Shown: positions 18,428 through 27,910 of the stretch, piece by piece
Numbering within the stretch: position 1 is the first letter of the stretch
How the letters are laid out: every line of letters begins with the position of its first letter
Origin: Clostridium sp. AM49-4BH
Lineage (GTDB): Bacteria > Bacillota > Clostridia > Lachnospirales > Lachnospiraceae
Reading direction: 5' to 3'
Assembly: GCF_003478335.1 (NCBI RefSeq)
Contig: NZ_QUFB01000005.1
Coordinates: forward strand, 1-64,000
Length of the DNA stretch: 64,000 nt
Notes under the pieces: generated by a model
Told to the model about the DNA's origin: nothing
The model's input: only the letters and a program-made list of their open reading frames with translations
Databases searched by the model: none
Program-made: the position numbers and the translations under genes

Positions 18428-19606
18428 TTAACGTAAACGGATGTACTGATGCTGCGGAACTTCCTTGCCATTTTCTACCAGATCCGTAATTTCCTCAAAT
18501 ACAGCTTTTGCATCAGATATGGTAAAATCTCTTCCTGCCAGTCCGTAAATATAATTTACTGCCTCGATCATTACCTTCTCGCGGAATAATCCAGCCATTA
18601 CTTCCTGACCGAGCGGCCCATTGTTACCGTTATAGCTTTCACAACGATCCAAAATAGCCACTGCCTTGCAGCCTTTGAGTGCCTTTGCGATTTCCTCTGC
18701 CGGGAACGGACGGAAAACACGAAGCTTTAACACACCAACTTTTTTCCCTTGCTCACGCAGTTCATCCACTGCCTCTTTTGCCGTTCCTGCTGCTGAACCC
18801 ATGATCAATATGATATAATCAGCATCTTCTGTGCGGTACTCCTCAAATAATCCATATTCTCTGCCAGACATTGCCGCAAATTTTTTGGCAACTTCCAAAA
18901 TGACTTCTTTGGAATTTTCCATCGCAATTTCTTGATTTTTCTTAGCTTCCATTGCATAGTTGCTGACTGAATATGGTCCAACTGCGATCGGCTTGCCCGG
19001 GTTGAGCAAAAACTCTTCCGGCTCATACTCGCCAACAAAGTCTTTTACCAGCTCGTCCTCTAACAACATAATATTTTCCACCGCATGACTGGTGATGAAA
19101 CCATCCTGACAGATCATGATCGGCAAATGTACTCCGGTGTCTTCCGCAATTGGATACGCCTGAATAAAATTGTCATACGCTTCCTGATTATTTTCTGCAT
19201 ATATTTGGATCCAGCCGGTATCTCTTGCGCCCATTCCATCGGAGTGATCACAGTTGATGTTGATCGGGCCGGATAAGGTACGGTTGACCAAAGTAAGTGC
19301 TAGCGGCAGACGATTTGAAGCTGCTAATAAAAGTTCCTCCCACATCAACGCCAATCCGGCGGAAGATGTTGCCGTCAGGCTTCTTGCTCCTGCTGCCTCA
19401 GAACCAATGGCTGCACTCATGGAGGAATGCTCACTCTCTACCGGAATAAACTCTGTATCCATTTCCCCATTCGCAATATAAGTAGATACCATCTGCGGAA
19501 TCTCCGTGGATGGCGTGATCGGGAAAGCCGGCATAACATCCGGGTTGACTTGACGGATCGCATAGGAAACCGCCTCGTTACCTGACATACGTTCTTTGAT
19601 CGCCAT
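18428..19606 (-). CDS. porA: 2-oxoacid:ferredoxin oxidoreductase, alpha subunit
   Basis: The 392-residue alpha subunit carries the pyrimidine-binding part of the enzyme, with FPITPSTEIPQ near residue 28, the ATSSAGLALMWEELLLA segment, and a C-terminal domain with DRCESYNGNNGPLGQEV. Its ATG shares one base with the TAA of the delta subunit (TAATG), showing tight coupling. It acts with PorB, PorD and PorG in the cytoplasm. Confidence 0.92.
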   Translation of the reverse strand: MAIKERMSGNEAVSYAIRQVNPDVMPAFPITPSTEIPQMVSTYIANGEMDTEFIPVESEHSSMSAAIGSEAAGARSLTATSSAGLALMWEELLLAASNRLPLALTLVNRTLSGPININCDHSDGMGARDTGWIQIYAENNQEAYDNFIQAYPIAEDTGVHLPIMICQDGFITSHAVENIMLLEDELVKDFVGEYEPEEFLLNPGKPIAVGPYSVSNYAMEAKKNQEIAMENSKEVILEVAKKFAAMSGREYGLFEEYRTEDADYIILIMGSAAGTAKEAVDELREQGKKVGVLKLRVFRPFPAEEIAKALKGCKAVAILDRCESYNGNNGPLGQEVMAGLFREKVMIEAVNYIYGLAGRDFTISDAKAVFEEITDLVENGKEVPQHQYIRLR

Positions 19607-19911
19607 TATACATTTCCCTCCTTCATCTCAATTGCTCCAAATGGACATACATTTGCGCAAATACCACATCCTTTGCAATGATCCATATCAAATGCCAGAC
19701 GCTTGCCATCGACAACCGGAATACATCCATCCGGACAAGTCGGTGTGCACAGCAAGCACTGTTTACATTTGTCGGCTACATATACCGGCGTGTTAGTACG
19801 CCATTCTCCTGTGTTAAACAGTTTGGACGTACCACCGGCAAATACCATCAATCCCTCTGTCAGATCCTGATGAGGTGTCTTTTCATTGATTTTGGTAATA
19901 TCGGTTCTCAT
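19606..19911 (-). CDS. porD: 2-oxoacid:ferredoxin oxidoreductase, delta (ferredoxin-like) subunit
   Basis: The 101-residue subunit has two [4Fe-4S] motifs, CKQCLLCTPTCPDGC near residue 53 and CKGCGICANVCPFG near residue 80. It relays electrons from the TPP centre to external ferredoxin. Confidence 0.92.
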   Translation of the reverse strand: MRTDITKINEKTPHQDLTEGLMVFAGGTSKLFNTGEWRTNTPVYVADKCKQCLLCTPTCPDGCIPVVDGKRLAFDMDHCKGCGICANVCPFGAIEMKEGNV

Positions 19912-20002
19912 CTCTTGTTCTCCTATCTTAAACTCTATTCATTTTATTGATGCTGCAGGCTGCGTTGCTGATGCTTTCTTTCTACATTCGCAGTGCTGTC
20001 GC

Positions 20003-20584
20003 CTACATCAATGCTTCTACCGCATCAAACGCCATTTCCAGTGCTTTCATGTTACCATCGATCACTTCCGGCTTCTTTGCAAATTTATGTTCATAAGATG
20101 CCCGCATCTCTGTAATAAATTTGTCACGAGGCATCACCTTGCTTACTGCAACAATAGCAGCTAACATCGGCGAATTCGGAAAATTCTTGCCCAACGCATC
20201 CACCGAAATTTTACGACCATCCACAGTGTACACATCACCTTCATATCCTTTGAGATGCTCCATGATCTCCTCTTTAGACTTTGGTGTGTTTACAATGATC
20301 GCACCTTCTTTCTTAAGACCTGCTGTGACGTCAACAGACTCTAACAGCGTCTCATCCACAACGACCACATAATCCGGATGGTAAATATTTGAATGAACGC
20401 GGATCACATCCTGACTGATACGGTTGTACGCTGTGATCGGCGCCCCCATACGTTCCGGACCATACTCCGGGAATCCCTGCACATTCTGTCCTGTCTTAAA
20501 CGCAACATCTGCCAGCAAAAGTGCTGCAGTCTTAGCACCCTGTCCACCTCTGCCATGCCATCTGATTTCTATTCCATTCTTCAT
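20003..20584 (-). CDS. porG: 2-oxoacid:ferredoxin oxidoreductase, gamma subunit
   Basis: The 193-residue gamma subunit shows the family start EIRWHGRGGQGAKTAALLLA and FPEYGPERMGAPITAYNRI, which bind coenzyme A and contact the other subunits. The start at 20,584 is chosen because GGAGGACACC precedes it directly; a longer in-frame start 14 codons earlier lacks a ribosome site. It is the first gene of the por operon. A minus-strand TATAAT at about 20,642-20,647 is a candidate promoter element. Confidence 0.9.
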   Translation of the reverse strand: MKNGIEIRWHGRGGQGAKTAALLLADVAFKTGQNVQGFPEYGPERMGAPITAYNRISQDVIRVHSNIYHPDYVVVVDETLLESVDVTAGLKKEGAIIVNTPKSKEEIMEHLKGYEGDVYTVDGRKISVDALGKNFPNSPMLAAIVAVSKVMPRDKFITEMRASYEHKFAKKPEVIDGNMKALEMAFDAVEALM

Positions 20585-20728
20585 GGTGTCCTCCGTCTCG
20601 TGAATATTTTTCATGTAATTGTTCATTTTTTCTCAACAATACTATTATATAGGGTGTATCGAAAAAGTAAAGCGAGAAAGTTTCTTTTCTTTCACTTTGC
20701 AGATGAATAAAATTCACCTGCGCACCTG

Positions 20729-20756
20729 TTGCGAGTTTTCTTGATACTGGTATACT
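20729..20756 (+). promoter_or_regulatory. Putative promoter of murG
   Basis: TTGCGA (20,729-20,734) and TATACT (20,751-20,756) are separated by 16 bases and lie about 95 bases upstream of the murG start. The match is moderate. Confidence 0.45.
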
Positions 20757-20851
20757 ATTGATAATAGTGTCTGCACATATATGAAGCGGCTGTTATCACA
20801 TATTCATAAGCCGTACTATCGCATTTTTACCGCAGAGCAAGGAGGATATTT

Positions 20852-21954
20852 ATGAGCAAAGTAAAAAAAATCGTACTTACCGGTGGCGGCACAGCCGGCC
20901 ACGTCACCCCGAATATTGCATTACTCCCTGAGCTTAAAAAACAAGGGTACGATGTACATTATATTGGTTCCTATGAGGGAATTGAACGCACATTGATCAA
21001 AGAGCAGGGGATCCCTTATTACGGAATTTCCAGTGGTAACTTAGACGTTATATTGATGTCAAAAACTTAAGTGATCCTTTTAAGGTAGTAAAAGGTCTCG
21101 GTCAGGCAATTCGATTATTGGGCAGAATCAAGCCGGATGTTGTGTTTTCCAAAGGTGGATTTGTGTCTGTACCTGTCGTATTGGCAGCAAAGTTTCGTCA
21201 CATTCCCTGCGTGATCCATGAATCTGATATGACACCGGGGCTTGCCAATAAGATCTGCATTCCATGTGCGCACCGCGTATGCACTAACTTTCCAGAGACG
21301 ATGAAGCATATCCCGGCAGAAAAGGCTGTACTAACCGGCTCCCCGATCCGCCAGGAGTTGTTTAAGGGCAGTCGTGAAAAAGGCCTTGCATTCTGTGGTT
21401 TTGATGATACAAAACCGGTTCTTCTGATCATGGGTGGAAGTCTTGGTGCCGTAGCAGTCAACGATGCTGTCCGAGGCATATTGCCGGAACTGTTGCAAAA
21501 GTTTCATGTGATCCATTTGTGCGGTAAGGGCAAATTAGACGATTCGCTAAACGACACAAAAGGATATGCTCAATATGAATATATCGGACCGGAATTAAGA
21601 GACCTTATGGCCGCTGCCGATATTTTAATCTCTCGTGCCGGCGCAAATGCAATCTGTGAAATTTTGGCACTGCGCAAACCGAACATTTTAATCCCGCTGT
21701 CTGCTGAAGCCAGCCGCGGCGATCAGATCCTTAATGCTGCTTCTTTTGAAAAGTCCGGTTACAGCGTTGTAATACAGGAAAAAGATGTGACCAACGAATT
21801 ATTGCTGAAGACGGTAAATGACGTGTACACGAACCGAGAACAATATATTCACGCCATGGACAAAAGTCAGTTGAATAATTCCATTGAAAAAATCGTGGGA
21901 TTGATCAATGAGGCGCGTAAGCATAACCGCCGTCTGAACAGAAAACAGAAATGA
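20852..21954 (+). pseudogene. murG: MurG-like UDP-GlcNAc transferase, interrupted by one frameshift
   Basis: MurG adds GlcNAc to lipid I to make lipid II at the inner membrane face. The first frame (20,852-21,070) holds [20 protein letters not shown] and stops early; the second, open from before 21,118 to 21,954, holds FSKGGFVSVPVVLAA, HESDMTPGLANK and ISRAGANAICEILAL. Adding one A in GGTAACTT at 21,038-21,041 gives [20 protein letters not shown] and a 367-residue protein of normal MurG length. Ribosome site AGGAGG precedes the start. No other cell-wall genes flank it, so it may be a second murG outside the division cluster. The break may be a base-calling error. Confidence 0.85.
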
Positions 21955-21967
21955 GGATAACGAAACT

Positions 21968-22144
21968 ATGGCACTACCAAACGATCCAATGATATTACTC
22001 AGTTACGTCAACACCCAGCTTAGGGACTTCTATCCCTCTTTGGAGGAAATGTGCAAGTCCCTGAGTATTGAGCAGGAAACCTTGTGCAAAACACTTGCCG
22101 GAATTGATTATCAATATGATCCTGCCAGGAATCAATTTGTATAA
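21968..22144 (+). CDS. DUF4250 family small protein
   Basis: This 58-residue protein begins MALPNDPMILLSYVNTQLRD, the typical opening of the DUF4250 family found in Firmicutes. The start is 13 bases after the murG stop with a GAGGATAACG ribosome site. No function is known for the family and none is claimed. Confidence 0.8.
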   Translation: MALPNDPMILLSYVNTQLRDFYPSLEEMCKSLSIEQETLCKTLAGIDYQYDPARNQFV

Positions 22145-22171
22145 TAAAGCGTCAGGCGGTAGCGGAGCATG

Positions 22172-22204
22172 CCGTTACTATGCGCAAACATTAGGCAGTA
22201 ACGG
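22172..22204. other. Hairpin between convergent genes
   Basis: CCGTTACT (22,172-22,179) pairs with AGTAACGG (22,197-22,204). It lies between the rightward DUF4250 gene and the leftward acetyltransferase gene, but no U-tract follows on either strand, so a terminator role is uncertain. Confidence 0.4.
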
Positions 22205-22222
22205 ACTTGTCATAAGCAAGCA

Positions 22223-22675
22223 TTACGCAGTAATGATCTTACCGGAAATGTCGCGTGAAACCCACATAGACATTCCTGATCCGTGATTTCCAAAGGGACG
22301 GCTATGAAACCCGAAGCGGTGGTAAAAGCTGTCCCTTTTATATGCTGCCATCAGGCTGACCATAACCGTTTCACCGTCCATCACATCTTTCTGAATGTAA
22401 TCCAACACTCTGCTGATCAGTTCTGTCCCAATATGATACCCTTGATAGTCCGGATGCACAATGACATCCGTAATAAAATATGTATATCCACCATCACTGA
22501 CAATACGTGCCATTCCTACAGGACGTTCTCCATCCATCGCAACACACAAATAAAAAGAGTGCTGCAATGCAATAGATGCACGTTTTTCTGTGACTTGTAT
22601 CCAGTCAACTGCCGCACGCAGTGCATTATAATTTTCTACCGTGATATTATTTGTAAATGTAATTGTAGATTTCAT
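22223..22675 (-). CDS. GNAT-family N-acetyltransferase
   Basis: This 150-residue protein shows the acetyl-CoA-binding core of GNAT enzymes: GMARIVSDGGYTYFITDVIV followed by HPDYQGYHIGTELISRVLDY. The start at 22,675 is chosen because GAGGATGACT precedes it at good spacing; longer starts have no ribosome site. The acceptor substrate cannot be predicted. It is a single gene with no operon partner. Confidence 0.85.
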   Translation of the reverse strand: MKSTITFTNNITVENYNALRAAVDWIQVTEKRASIALQHSFYLCVAMDGERPVGMARIVSDGGYTYFITDVIVHPDYQGYHIGTELISRVLDYIQKDVMDGETVMVSLMAAYKRDSFYHRFGFHSRPFGNHGSGMSMWVSRDISGKIITA

Positions 22676-22874
22676 AGTCATCCTCTTTTCTGTATACTCA
22701 TGCCTACAGTGTATCGCAATCATAATCTTTTCACAAGACCCCAAATATATTGTCTATTTTACACTCCGGATGCATACAATGAGAATAGTAATAGTTTCCG
22801 CATAAGACACTTGCCGCAAAATAGTGTTCTGCGGACGCAAATTGATTTCAATGCAGGAAAGGGAGAAAGCACCT

Positions 22875-24482
22875 ATGAAACTCATGACCAGGCAAATCCG
22901 CACCAGTCTGAAAAATTGTCACAGCGATATGCAGTTGACGCTCGAGGATGACATTAATGTACCTGACAGCAAGCCCGATATTGAACACATCATTAAAATC
23001 CAGGGGGAGATCCATGTACAAGAAACCTCAGCTGAGACAGATCGCGCCATCATTCGTGGTCAATTAAGCTTCTCCCTCCTTTATTTAAGCGACGTGGATT
23101 TTCGCCAAATACATACTATGCAGGGACAGATTCCTTTTGAGGAAAGCATCAATTTAGAGAACGCCAACCCAGATCTGGAAGTTCACTGTCATTATGATTT
23201 GGAGGACTGCCGAGCCAGTCTCATCAACTCGCGCAAGATCAGCGTTCGTGCAATCCTAAGTCTTCATTGCTGCCAGGAAGAGGAACACATACTCGCCATC
23301 GGTACCGGCATTGTTTCGGACGATGCAGTACAGGCAGAGATGGGCGATCCCACCCCGCCGGCCGGTGTTGAACAACAACTGGCACCTATGTCCGTTACCA
23401 CAATGACCTCCCACCAAAAAGATCTGTTTCGGATCAAAGATGAAACCTCGCTGCCGAAGGGAAAACCAAGTTGTGAAAATGTATTGTACTATGAGCTATC
23501 CACGCAGGGTCTTGCAACAAGGCTCGTTGATGACGGTATTCGGATCACCGGCGATCTTCTGATATTTGTTTTATACACACCCGAAGATGATGAGCGCAAT
23601 TTGGAATATTTTGAAACTGAATTGCCATTTGACGGCATCGTCTCTTGTAGTGGCTGCCACGAAGATATGGTTGCTGATATTGAAATTGTTCCCGGCAAAA
23701 AATCACTGGAATGCCGCAGCGATGAAGACGGCGAAATGCGCATCTTTGATGTAGAACTTTCTTTGCTGCTGGATATCAAGTTCTATGAAGAAGAACATTT
23801 CGACTGCTTGCAGGACGCCTACTCCACCTCCTGTGATCTTCGTTTGACTAAGAGCAATTCGCATGCCAAACAATTATTGCTCAAAAATCAGAGTGCAGTA
23901 CGTGTTTCGGACCACATCAAAGTCGATCCCGAAAAGGACAACATTTTGCAAATATGCAACGCTACCGGAACGATCCAAATTGATGAACAAACCATTGTCA
24001 CGGATGGTATCTCTATCGAAGGTGCAGTAGAACTGGATATCCTATATATCACCGAAGATGATCTGCATCCGCTAAACGTATTGCAGGCAAGCATTCCTTT
24101 TCAACATACCATTGAAGTACGCGGCATTTCTCCGGAAGATGATTACGAACTGCAGACCGACATCAGCAGTATCAATGTACTCATGCTCGACCGTGAAGAA
24201 CTGGAAGCTAAACTTGTATTAAATCTCTGTGTTCTCGTCTTCACTGAATGCTGTAACGACGTTGTGACTGACATTGAAGAGCATGAAATTGACATGGAAA
24301 CCTTTCAACAAATGCCGGGATTAGTTTGTTATGTAGTACAAAACGGCGATACACTATGGGATATTGCCAAACTGTTCCGCACCACCACAAATGACATTCG
24401 CACAATCAATGAATTAGAGTCTGATGCTGTCACTCCCGGTGACAAACTGATCCTCTTAAAGCAAACAGACGGTATTCTTTAG
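22875..24482 (+). CDS. SPOCS (DUF3794) and LysM domain protein
   Basis: The 535-residue protein contains repeated SPOCS/DUF3794 domains (about residues 25-470; each has an LPF/IPF-type strand such as QIPFEESINL, ELPFDGIVSC, SIPFQHTIEV) and a C-terminal LysM domain (YVVQNGDTLWDIAKLFR near residue 490). Such proteins are found in the spore coat or cortex region of Clostridia and resemble the SafA/SpoVID type of LysM coat proteins. The start at 22,875 follows GGAAAGGGAG. There is no signal peptide, consistent with a mother-cell cytoplasmic coat protein. The coat role is inference from the family. Confidence 0.88.
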   Translation: MKLMTRQIRTSLKNCHSDMQLTLEDDINVPDSKPDIEHIIKIQGEIHVQETSAETDRAIIRGQLSFSLLYLSDVDFRQIHTMQGQIPFEESINLENANPDLEVHCHYDLEDCRASLINSRKISVRAILSLHCCQEEEHILAIGTGIVSDDAVQAEMGDPTPPAGVEQQLAPMSVTTMTSHQKDLFRIKDETSLPKGKPSCENVLYYELSTQGLATRLVDDGIRITGDLLIFVLYTPEDDERNLEYFETELPFDGIVSCSGCHEDMVADIEIVPGKKSLECRSDEDGEMRIFDVELSLLLDIKFYEEEHFDCLQDAYSTSCDLRLTKSNSHAKQLLLKNQSAVRVSDHIKVDPEKDNILQICNATGTIQIDEQTIVTDGISIEGAVELDILYITEDDLHPLNVLQASIPFQHTIEVRGISPEDDYELQTDISSINVLMLDREELEAKLVLNLCVLVFTECCNDVVTDIEEHEIDMETFQQMPGLVCYVVQNGDTLWDIAKLFRTTTNDIRTINELESDAVTPGDKLILLKQTDGIL

Positions 24483-24536
24483 TGTTGCGAAACATAACTT
24501 AAAAGCCTATCAGCATATCTCAGAATAATAAAGAGT

Positions 24537-24688
24537 CAACGGATCACGCTATATCAGCATGACACGAAACAACAAAAGACCAACGGGTCACACTATATCA
24601 GCATGACACAAAACAACAAAAGGCTAACGGATCACGCTATATCAGCATGACACAAAACAACAAAAGGCCAACGGATCACATTCTGTCT
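24537..24688. repeat. 44-bp tandem repeat array between convergent genes
   Basis: Units start at 24,537, 24,581, 24,625 and 24,669, each exactly 44 bp apart, containing CAACGGATCACGCTATATC and CAGCATGACACAAAACAAC. The last unit is partial and runs into the bidirectional terminator. The first half of the terminator stem is the repeated segment, so the array looks like serial duplication of a terminator arm. Confidence 0.9.
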
Positions 24689-24738
24689 CTGCTCACATAA
24701 CAGAAACAGAATGAATCCATTGGCCCCTATCACTTTTT
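24664..24738. terminator. Bidirectional terminator between the SPOCS gene and ilvE
   Basis: GGCCAACGGAT (24,666-24,676) pairs with the AATCCATTGGCC segment near 24,714-24,725, and an inner stem joins ATTCTGT to ACAGAAT. The plus strand is followed by CACTTTTTATG and the minus strand by CTTTTGTTGTTTTG, suiting two convergent genes. Confidence 0.7.
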
Positions 24739-24747
24739 ATGTATTTA

Positions 24748-25773
24748 TTACTTGATAACCTTGATCCATCCTTCTGGTGCTTCAATATGACCCATCTGGA
24801 TACCAGTCAATGTTTCACGTAATTTTGTCATGATCGGTCCCATCTCATCCATACCACTTGGCATGCATATCTCGTTACCATGATCAACAATCTTTCCAAC
24901 CGGAGAAATAACGGCTGCTGTACCACAAAGTCCACATTCTGCAAAGTCTTTCACTTCTTCAAAAAGAACTTCTCTCTCCTCGACCTCTAATCCAAGATAA
25001 TCCTTAGCCACTGTTACCAATGAACGTCTTGTAATAGATGGAAGAATACTATCTGATTTTGGTACAACTAATTTATTATCTTTGGTTACAAAAAGAATGT
25101 TAGCTCCACCAGTCTCTTCGACCTTAGTACGTGTACCAGGATCCAAATACATATTCTCATCAAAGCCATTCTTATGTGCATCTACAATTGCATGCAAGCT
25201 CATTGCATAGTTCAGACCAGCTTTGATATTACCTGTTCCATGAGGTGCTGCACGGTCAAAATCCGAAACACGGATAGTAATTGGCTTTGCGCCACCCTTA
25301 AAGTATGGTCCTACAGGAGTCGTGAATACACGAAACTGATATTCACTCGCCGGTTTTACACCGATAACAGCATCACTACCAAACATATATGGACGGATGT
25401 ACAAGGTTGCTCCAGATCCATATGGTGGTACATAATCTATATTTGCCTCAACTACTTTAGCAATAGCCTCCACAAAACGATCCTCCGGGAATACCGGCAT
25501 CTCAAGTCTTGCTGCAGACTGTGCCAAACGCTGTGCATTTAGGTCAGGGCGAAAGCACACGACATGACCGTCCTCTGTTGTGTATGCCTTTAATCCTTCA
25601 AATACTGTCTGCGCATACTGCAATACACAGGCACACTCGCTCATGGTGATCTGGTCATCCTCAATCAAGGCACCATCATCCCATGCGCCATTCTTGAAGT
25701 TGGATACATAACGCTTATCTGTCTTTACATAACCAAATCCAAGATTGTTCCAATCAATGTCTTTCTTTGCCAT
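24748..25773 (-). CDS. ilvE: Branched-chain amino acid aminotransferase
   Basis: This 341-residue class IV PLP enzyme transfers the amino group between glutamate and the 2-oxoacids of leucine, isoleucine and valine. Visible family blocks are QYAQTVFEGLKAY near residue 45, YIRPYMFGSD near 110, LDPGTRTKVEETGGANILF near 205 and CGLCGTAAVISPVG near 275. The start at 25,773 (MAKKDIDWNNLG) follows GGAAAGGAAG. It stands alone. The long form without a separate leader is typical of Firmicutes IlvE. Confidence 0.95.
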   Translation of the reverse strand: MAKKDIDWNNLGFGYVKTDKRYVSNFKNGAWDDGALIEDDQITMSECACVLQYAQTVFEGLKAYTTEDGHVVCFRPDLNAQRLAQSAARLEMPVFPEDRFVEAIAKVVEANIDYVPPYGSGATLYIRPYMFGSDAVIGVKPASEYQFRVFTTPVGPYFKGGAKPITIRVSDFDRAAPHGTGNIKAGLNYAMSLHAIVDAHKNGFDENMYLDPGTRTKVEETGGANILFVTKDNKLVVPKSDSILPSITRRSLVTVAKDYLGLEVEEREVLFEEVKDFAECGLCGTAAVISPVGKIVDHGNEICMPSGMDEMGPIMTKLRETLTGIQMGHIEAPEGWIKVIK

Positions 25774-25953
25774 ATTATTACTTCCTTTCCTAATATCCGT
25801 TTCAAACAAACTGCGTCTGCCTCAAGCGAAATACATTATTTGAACTTCATTTTACGCCTTGATTCTCAGAGTGTCAAGACAAAGTATACAAGTATACTAT
25901 TTCTATAATTTTGCGGATCCTTTATCCGTCGAATACTCTTAACAAAGGATTCT

Positions 25954-26382
25954 TTAATCTTCTATCTGACGAATACGATTTACATGTCTTTCTTCTCCCG
26001 AAAATTCAGTATTCAAAAACGTATCAACGATCTTTAAGGCAAGACCCGGTCCAACCACTCGTGCCCCCATAGCAAGAATATTGGCGTCATTATGTTCTCT
26101 CGTTGCCTGTGCGCTAAATGTATCATGACAAACTGCCGCACGAATACCTTTTACCTTATTCGCAGCGATAGAAATCCCAATACCTGTACCACAGATCAAA
26201 ATGCCCTTGTCGCATTCTCCATCTACTATTGCCTTTGCAACTGCCTTGGCATAAACCGGATAATCGCATGGCGTCTCATCCAGACAGCCATAGTCTTTAT
26301 ACGGAATTCCTTTCCCTTCCAGATATGCTTTCACTTCCTGTTTCAAGCCGTATCCGCCATGATCACTACCCAATGCTATCAT
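25954..26382 (-). CDS. rpiB: Ribose-5-phosphate isomerase B
   Basis: The 142-residue enzyme interconverts ribose 5-phosphate and ribulose 5-phosphate. The start MIALGSDHGGYGLKQ is the family N-terminus, with catalytic Cys in ICGTGIGISIAANK near residue 66 and REHNDANILAMGARV near 95. The start at 26,382 follows AGGAGGAAGAAAAAG and lies inside the end of the upstream phosphatase-like gene (17-base overlap), so they are coupled. Confidence 0.95.
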   Translation of the reverse strand: MIALGSDHGGYGLKQEVKAYLEGKGIPYKDYGCLDETPCDYPVYAKAVAKAIVDGECDKGILICGTGIGISIAANKVKGIRAAVCHDTFSAQATREHNDANILAMGARVVGPGLALKIVDTFLNTEFSGEERHVNRIRQIED

Positions 26383-26839
26383 CTTTTTCTTCCTCCTCCA
26401 ATCGGTGTATTGTAAGTCTGATTCTCTCCTCAATCTCTTCAAAGCATTTTTCATATGCTTCCTCTTCCGCTCCGTACGGATCTGACACATCCGTCTCTAC
26501 TCCGGCAAATTCCCCCAAAGTATAAACCGCATAACCATCTCCATACGTTTCCAAAAATTGTACCTTCTCCGGAAATGTCATTGTTAGGATCAATGTTTTA
26601 TCAGTTAACTCTTCTTTCTGCAATTGCATTGACTGCGAATGATTTCCCGGCGTCATCTCATGCTTACTAAGCAAAAGATTTACCTTTGGGCTGATCGGCT
26701 CCTCAAATAATACAACCAGTCCTCTCGAATATGGCTCCGGCATATAAACTGCCGCCTTCGAACGGTAGATCCCTTCTGCGATGGGACTTAGCAACGTGTT
26801 GGATGTGCATACAAAAAATATTTTGTCATATGGTCTCAT
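26366..26839 (-). CDS. Low-molecular-weight tyrosine phosphatase-like protein, catalytic Arg missing
   Basis: The 157-residue protein has the overall LMW-PTP layout: an N-terminal strand and P-loop IFFVCTSNTLLSPIAEGI (residues 8-25) and the late general-acid motif SDPYG. In active enzymes the P-loop is C-x5-R-S; here the first Cys is kept but Arg is replaced by Leu (CTSNTLLS). Catalysis by the normal mechanism is therefore doubtful, and it may be a phosphate-binding pseudo-enzyme. The position between tsaC and rpiB is the usual place for a LMW-PTP in Firmicutes, where active versions act as protein-arginine phosphatases (YwlE). Confidence 0.8.
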   Translation of the reverse strand: MRPYDKIFFVCTSNTLLSPIAEGIYRSKAAVYMPEPYSRGLVVLFEEPISPKVNLLLSKHEMTPGNHSQSMQLQKEELTDKTLILTMTFPEKVQFLETYGDGYAVYTLGEFAGVETDVSDPYGAEEEAYEKCFEEIEERIRLTIHRLEEEEKDDSIG

Positions 26840-26854
26840 CGTGTTACGCTCCTT

Positions 26855-27910
26855 TCACGCCTTAACTATGTGATACCCAGCAGCTTTGAGCATCCGGTTC
26901 ATAATAGCCTGTCCCAAATTATCATCCTCAAAACTTTCTGCAAAGATATACTCAGCCCCCAAATGATCCATTTCTCTCAATATATCATATAACCCCGCAG
27001 CAATAGATCCCTCACATTTTCTAGAACCAATGCTATAAACAATGCCACTTGGATAACAGTTCGCTGTCTCCTGTGCAGCGATCACTGCTACCTTGTATCC
27101 CTCCTTTTGTTTATCATGTACCATCTGTAAGATAGACGCAACGACCTGTTTTGTTTCTCCCTCTACAATCGTCAATTGACCTTTCGGCGCATAATGTCGA
27201 TATTTCATTCCCGGCGCCTTTGCTACAATCCCCGGCTTAACTTCTCGGCTGAGCACTGCCGGATCAACTTCTACATTTCCCAATACTTCTCGGAGCATCT
27301 CCAATGTAATATAACCAGGTCTAAGCACCATTGGCACATCCCCTGTCAGATCCACGATCGTTGACTCCAAACCAATTCCCACTTCTCCGCCGTCAATAAT
27401 CATATCGATACGCCCCGACAAATCCTCGATAACGTGCTCTGCCTTGGTCGGACTCGGTCTGCCGGATAGATTTGCACTCGGTGCTGCTATATATACTCCA
27501 GACTGCCGAATCAATTCTTTAGCAATTGGGTGCGATGGCATTCGTATTGCAACCGTATCCAAACCACCTGTTGTTGATTTAGGCACAATATCTGCTTTTG
27601 GCAGAATCATCGTAAGCGGTCCCGGCCAGAATGCTTCCGAAAGCTTTTTGGCCGCTTCCGGGACATCCGCCGCCAGTTCATATAAACTTTTTACCTCTGA
27701 GATATGTACGATCAATGGGTTGTCGGACGGTCTTCCCTTGGCCGCATATATATGATTAGCAGCTTCTTTATGTAATGCATTTCCTCCAAGACCATATACC
27801 GTCTCTGTCGGAAACGCCACCAAGCCATCGTTCCGAAGTACCTGACATGCCTCCTGCAACTCCTCATCGCCAAACTGCTCCGGATTGACCTGCAGTATTT
27901 TCGTCTCCAT
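26855..27910 (-). CDS. tsaC: Threonylcarbamoyl-AMP synthase (Sua5/YwlC type)
   Basis: The 351-residue enzyme makes threonylcarbamoyl-AMP, the precursor for t6A37 of tRNAs reading ANN codons. Residues 20-215 are the YrdC domain (LVAFPTETVYGLGGNA, KGRPSDNPLIVHI, APSANLSGRPSPT), followed by a linker and the C-terminal Sua5 domain, so it is the long form. AGAGGATTCAA precedes the start, which lies 47 bases inside the end of cwlD. Confidence 0.95.
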   Translation of the reverse strand: METKILQVNPEQFGDEELQEACQVLRNDGLVAFPTETVYGLGGNALHKEAANHIYAAKGRPSDNPLIVHISEVKSLYELAADVPEAAKKLSEAFWPGPLTMILPKADIVPKSTTGGLDTVAIRMPSHPIAKELIRQSGVYIAAPSANLSGRPSPTKAEHVIEDLSGRIDMIIDGGEVGIGLESTIVDLTGDVPMVLRPGYITLEMLREVLGNVEVDPAVLSREVKPGIVAKAPGMKYRHYAPKGQLTIVEGETKQVVASILQMVHDKQKEGYKVAVIAAQETANCYPSGIVYSIGSRKCEGSIAAGLYDILREMDHLGAEYIFAESFEDDNLGQAIMNRMLKAAGYHIVKA

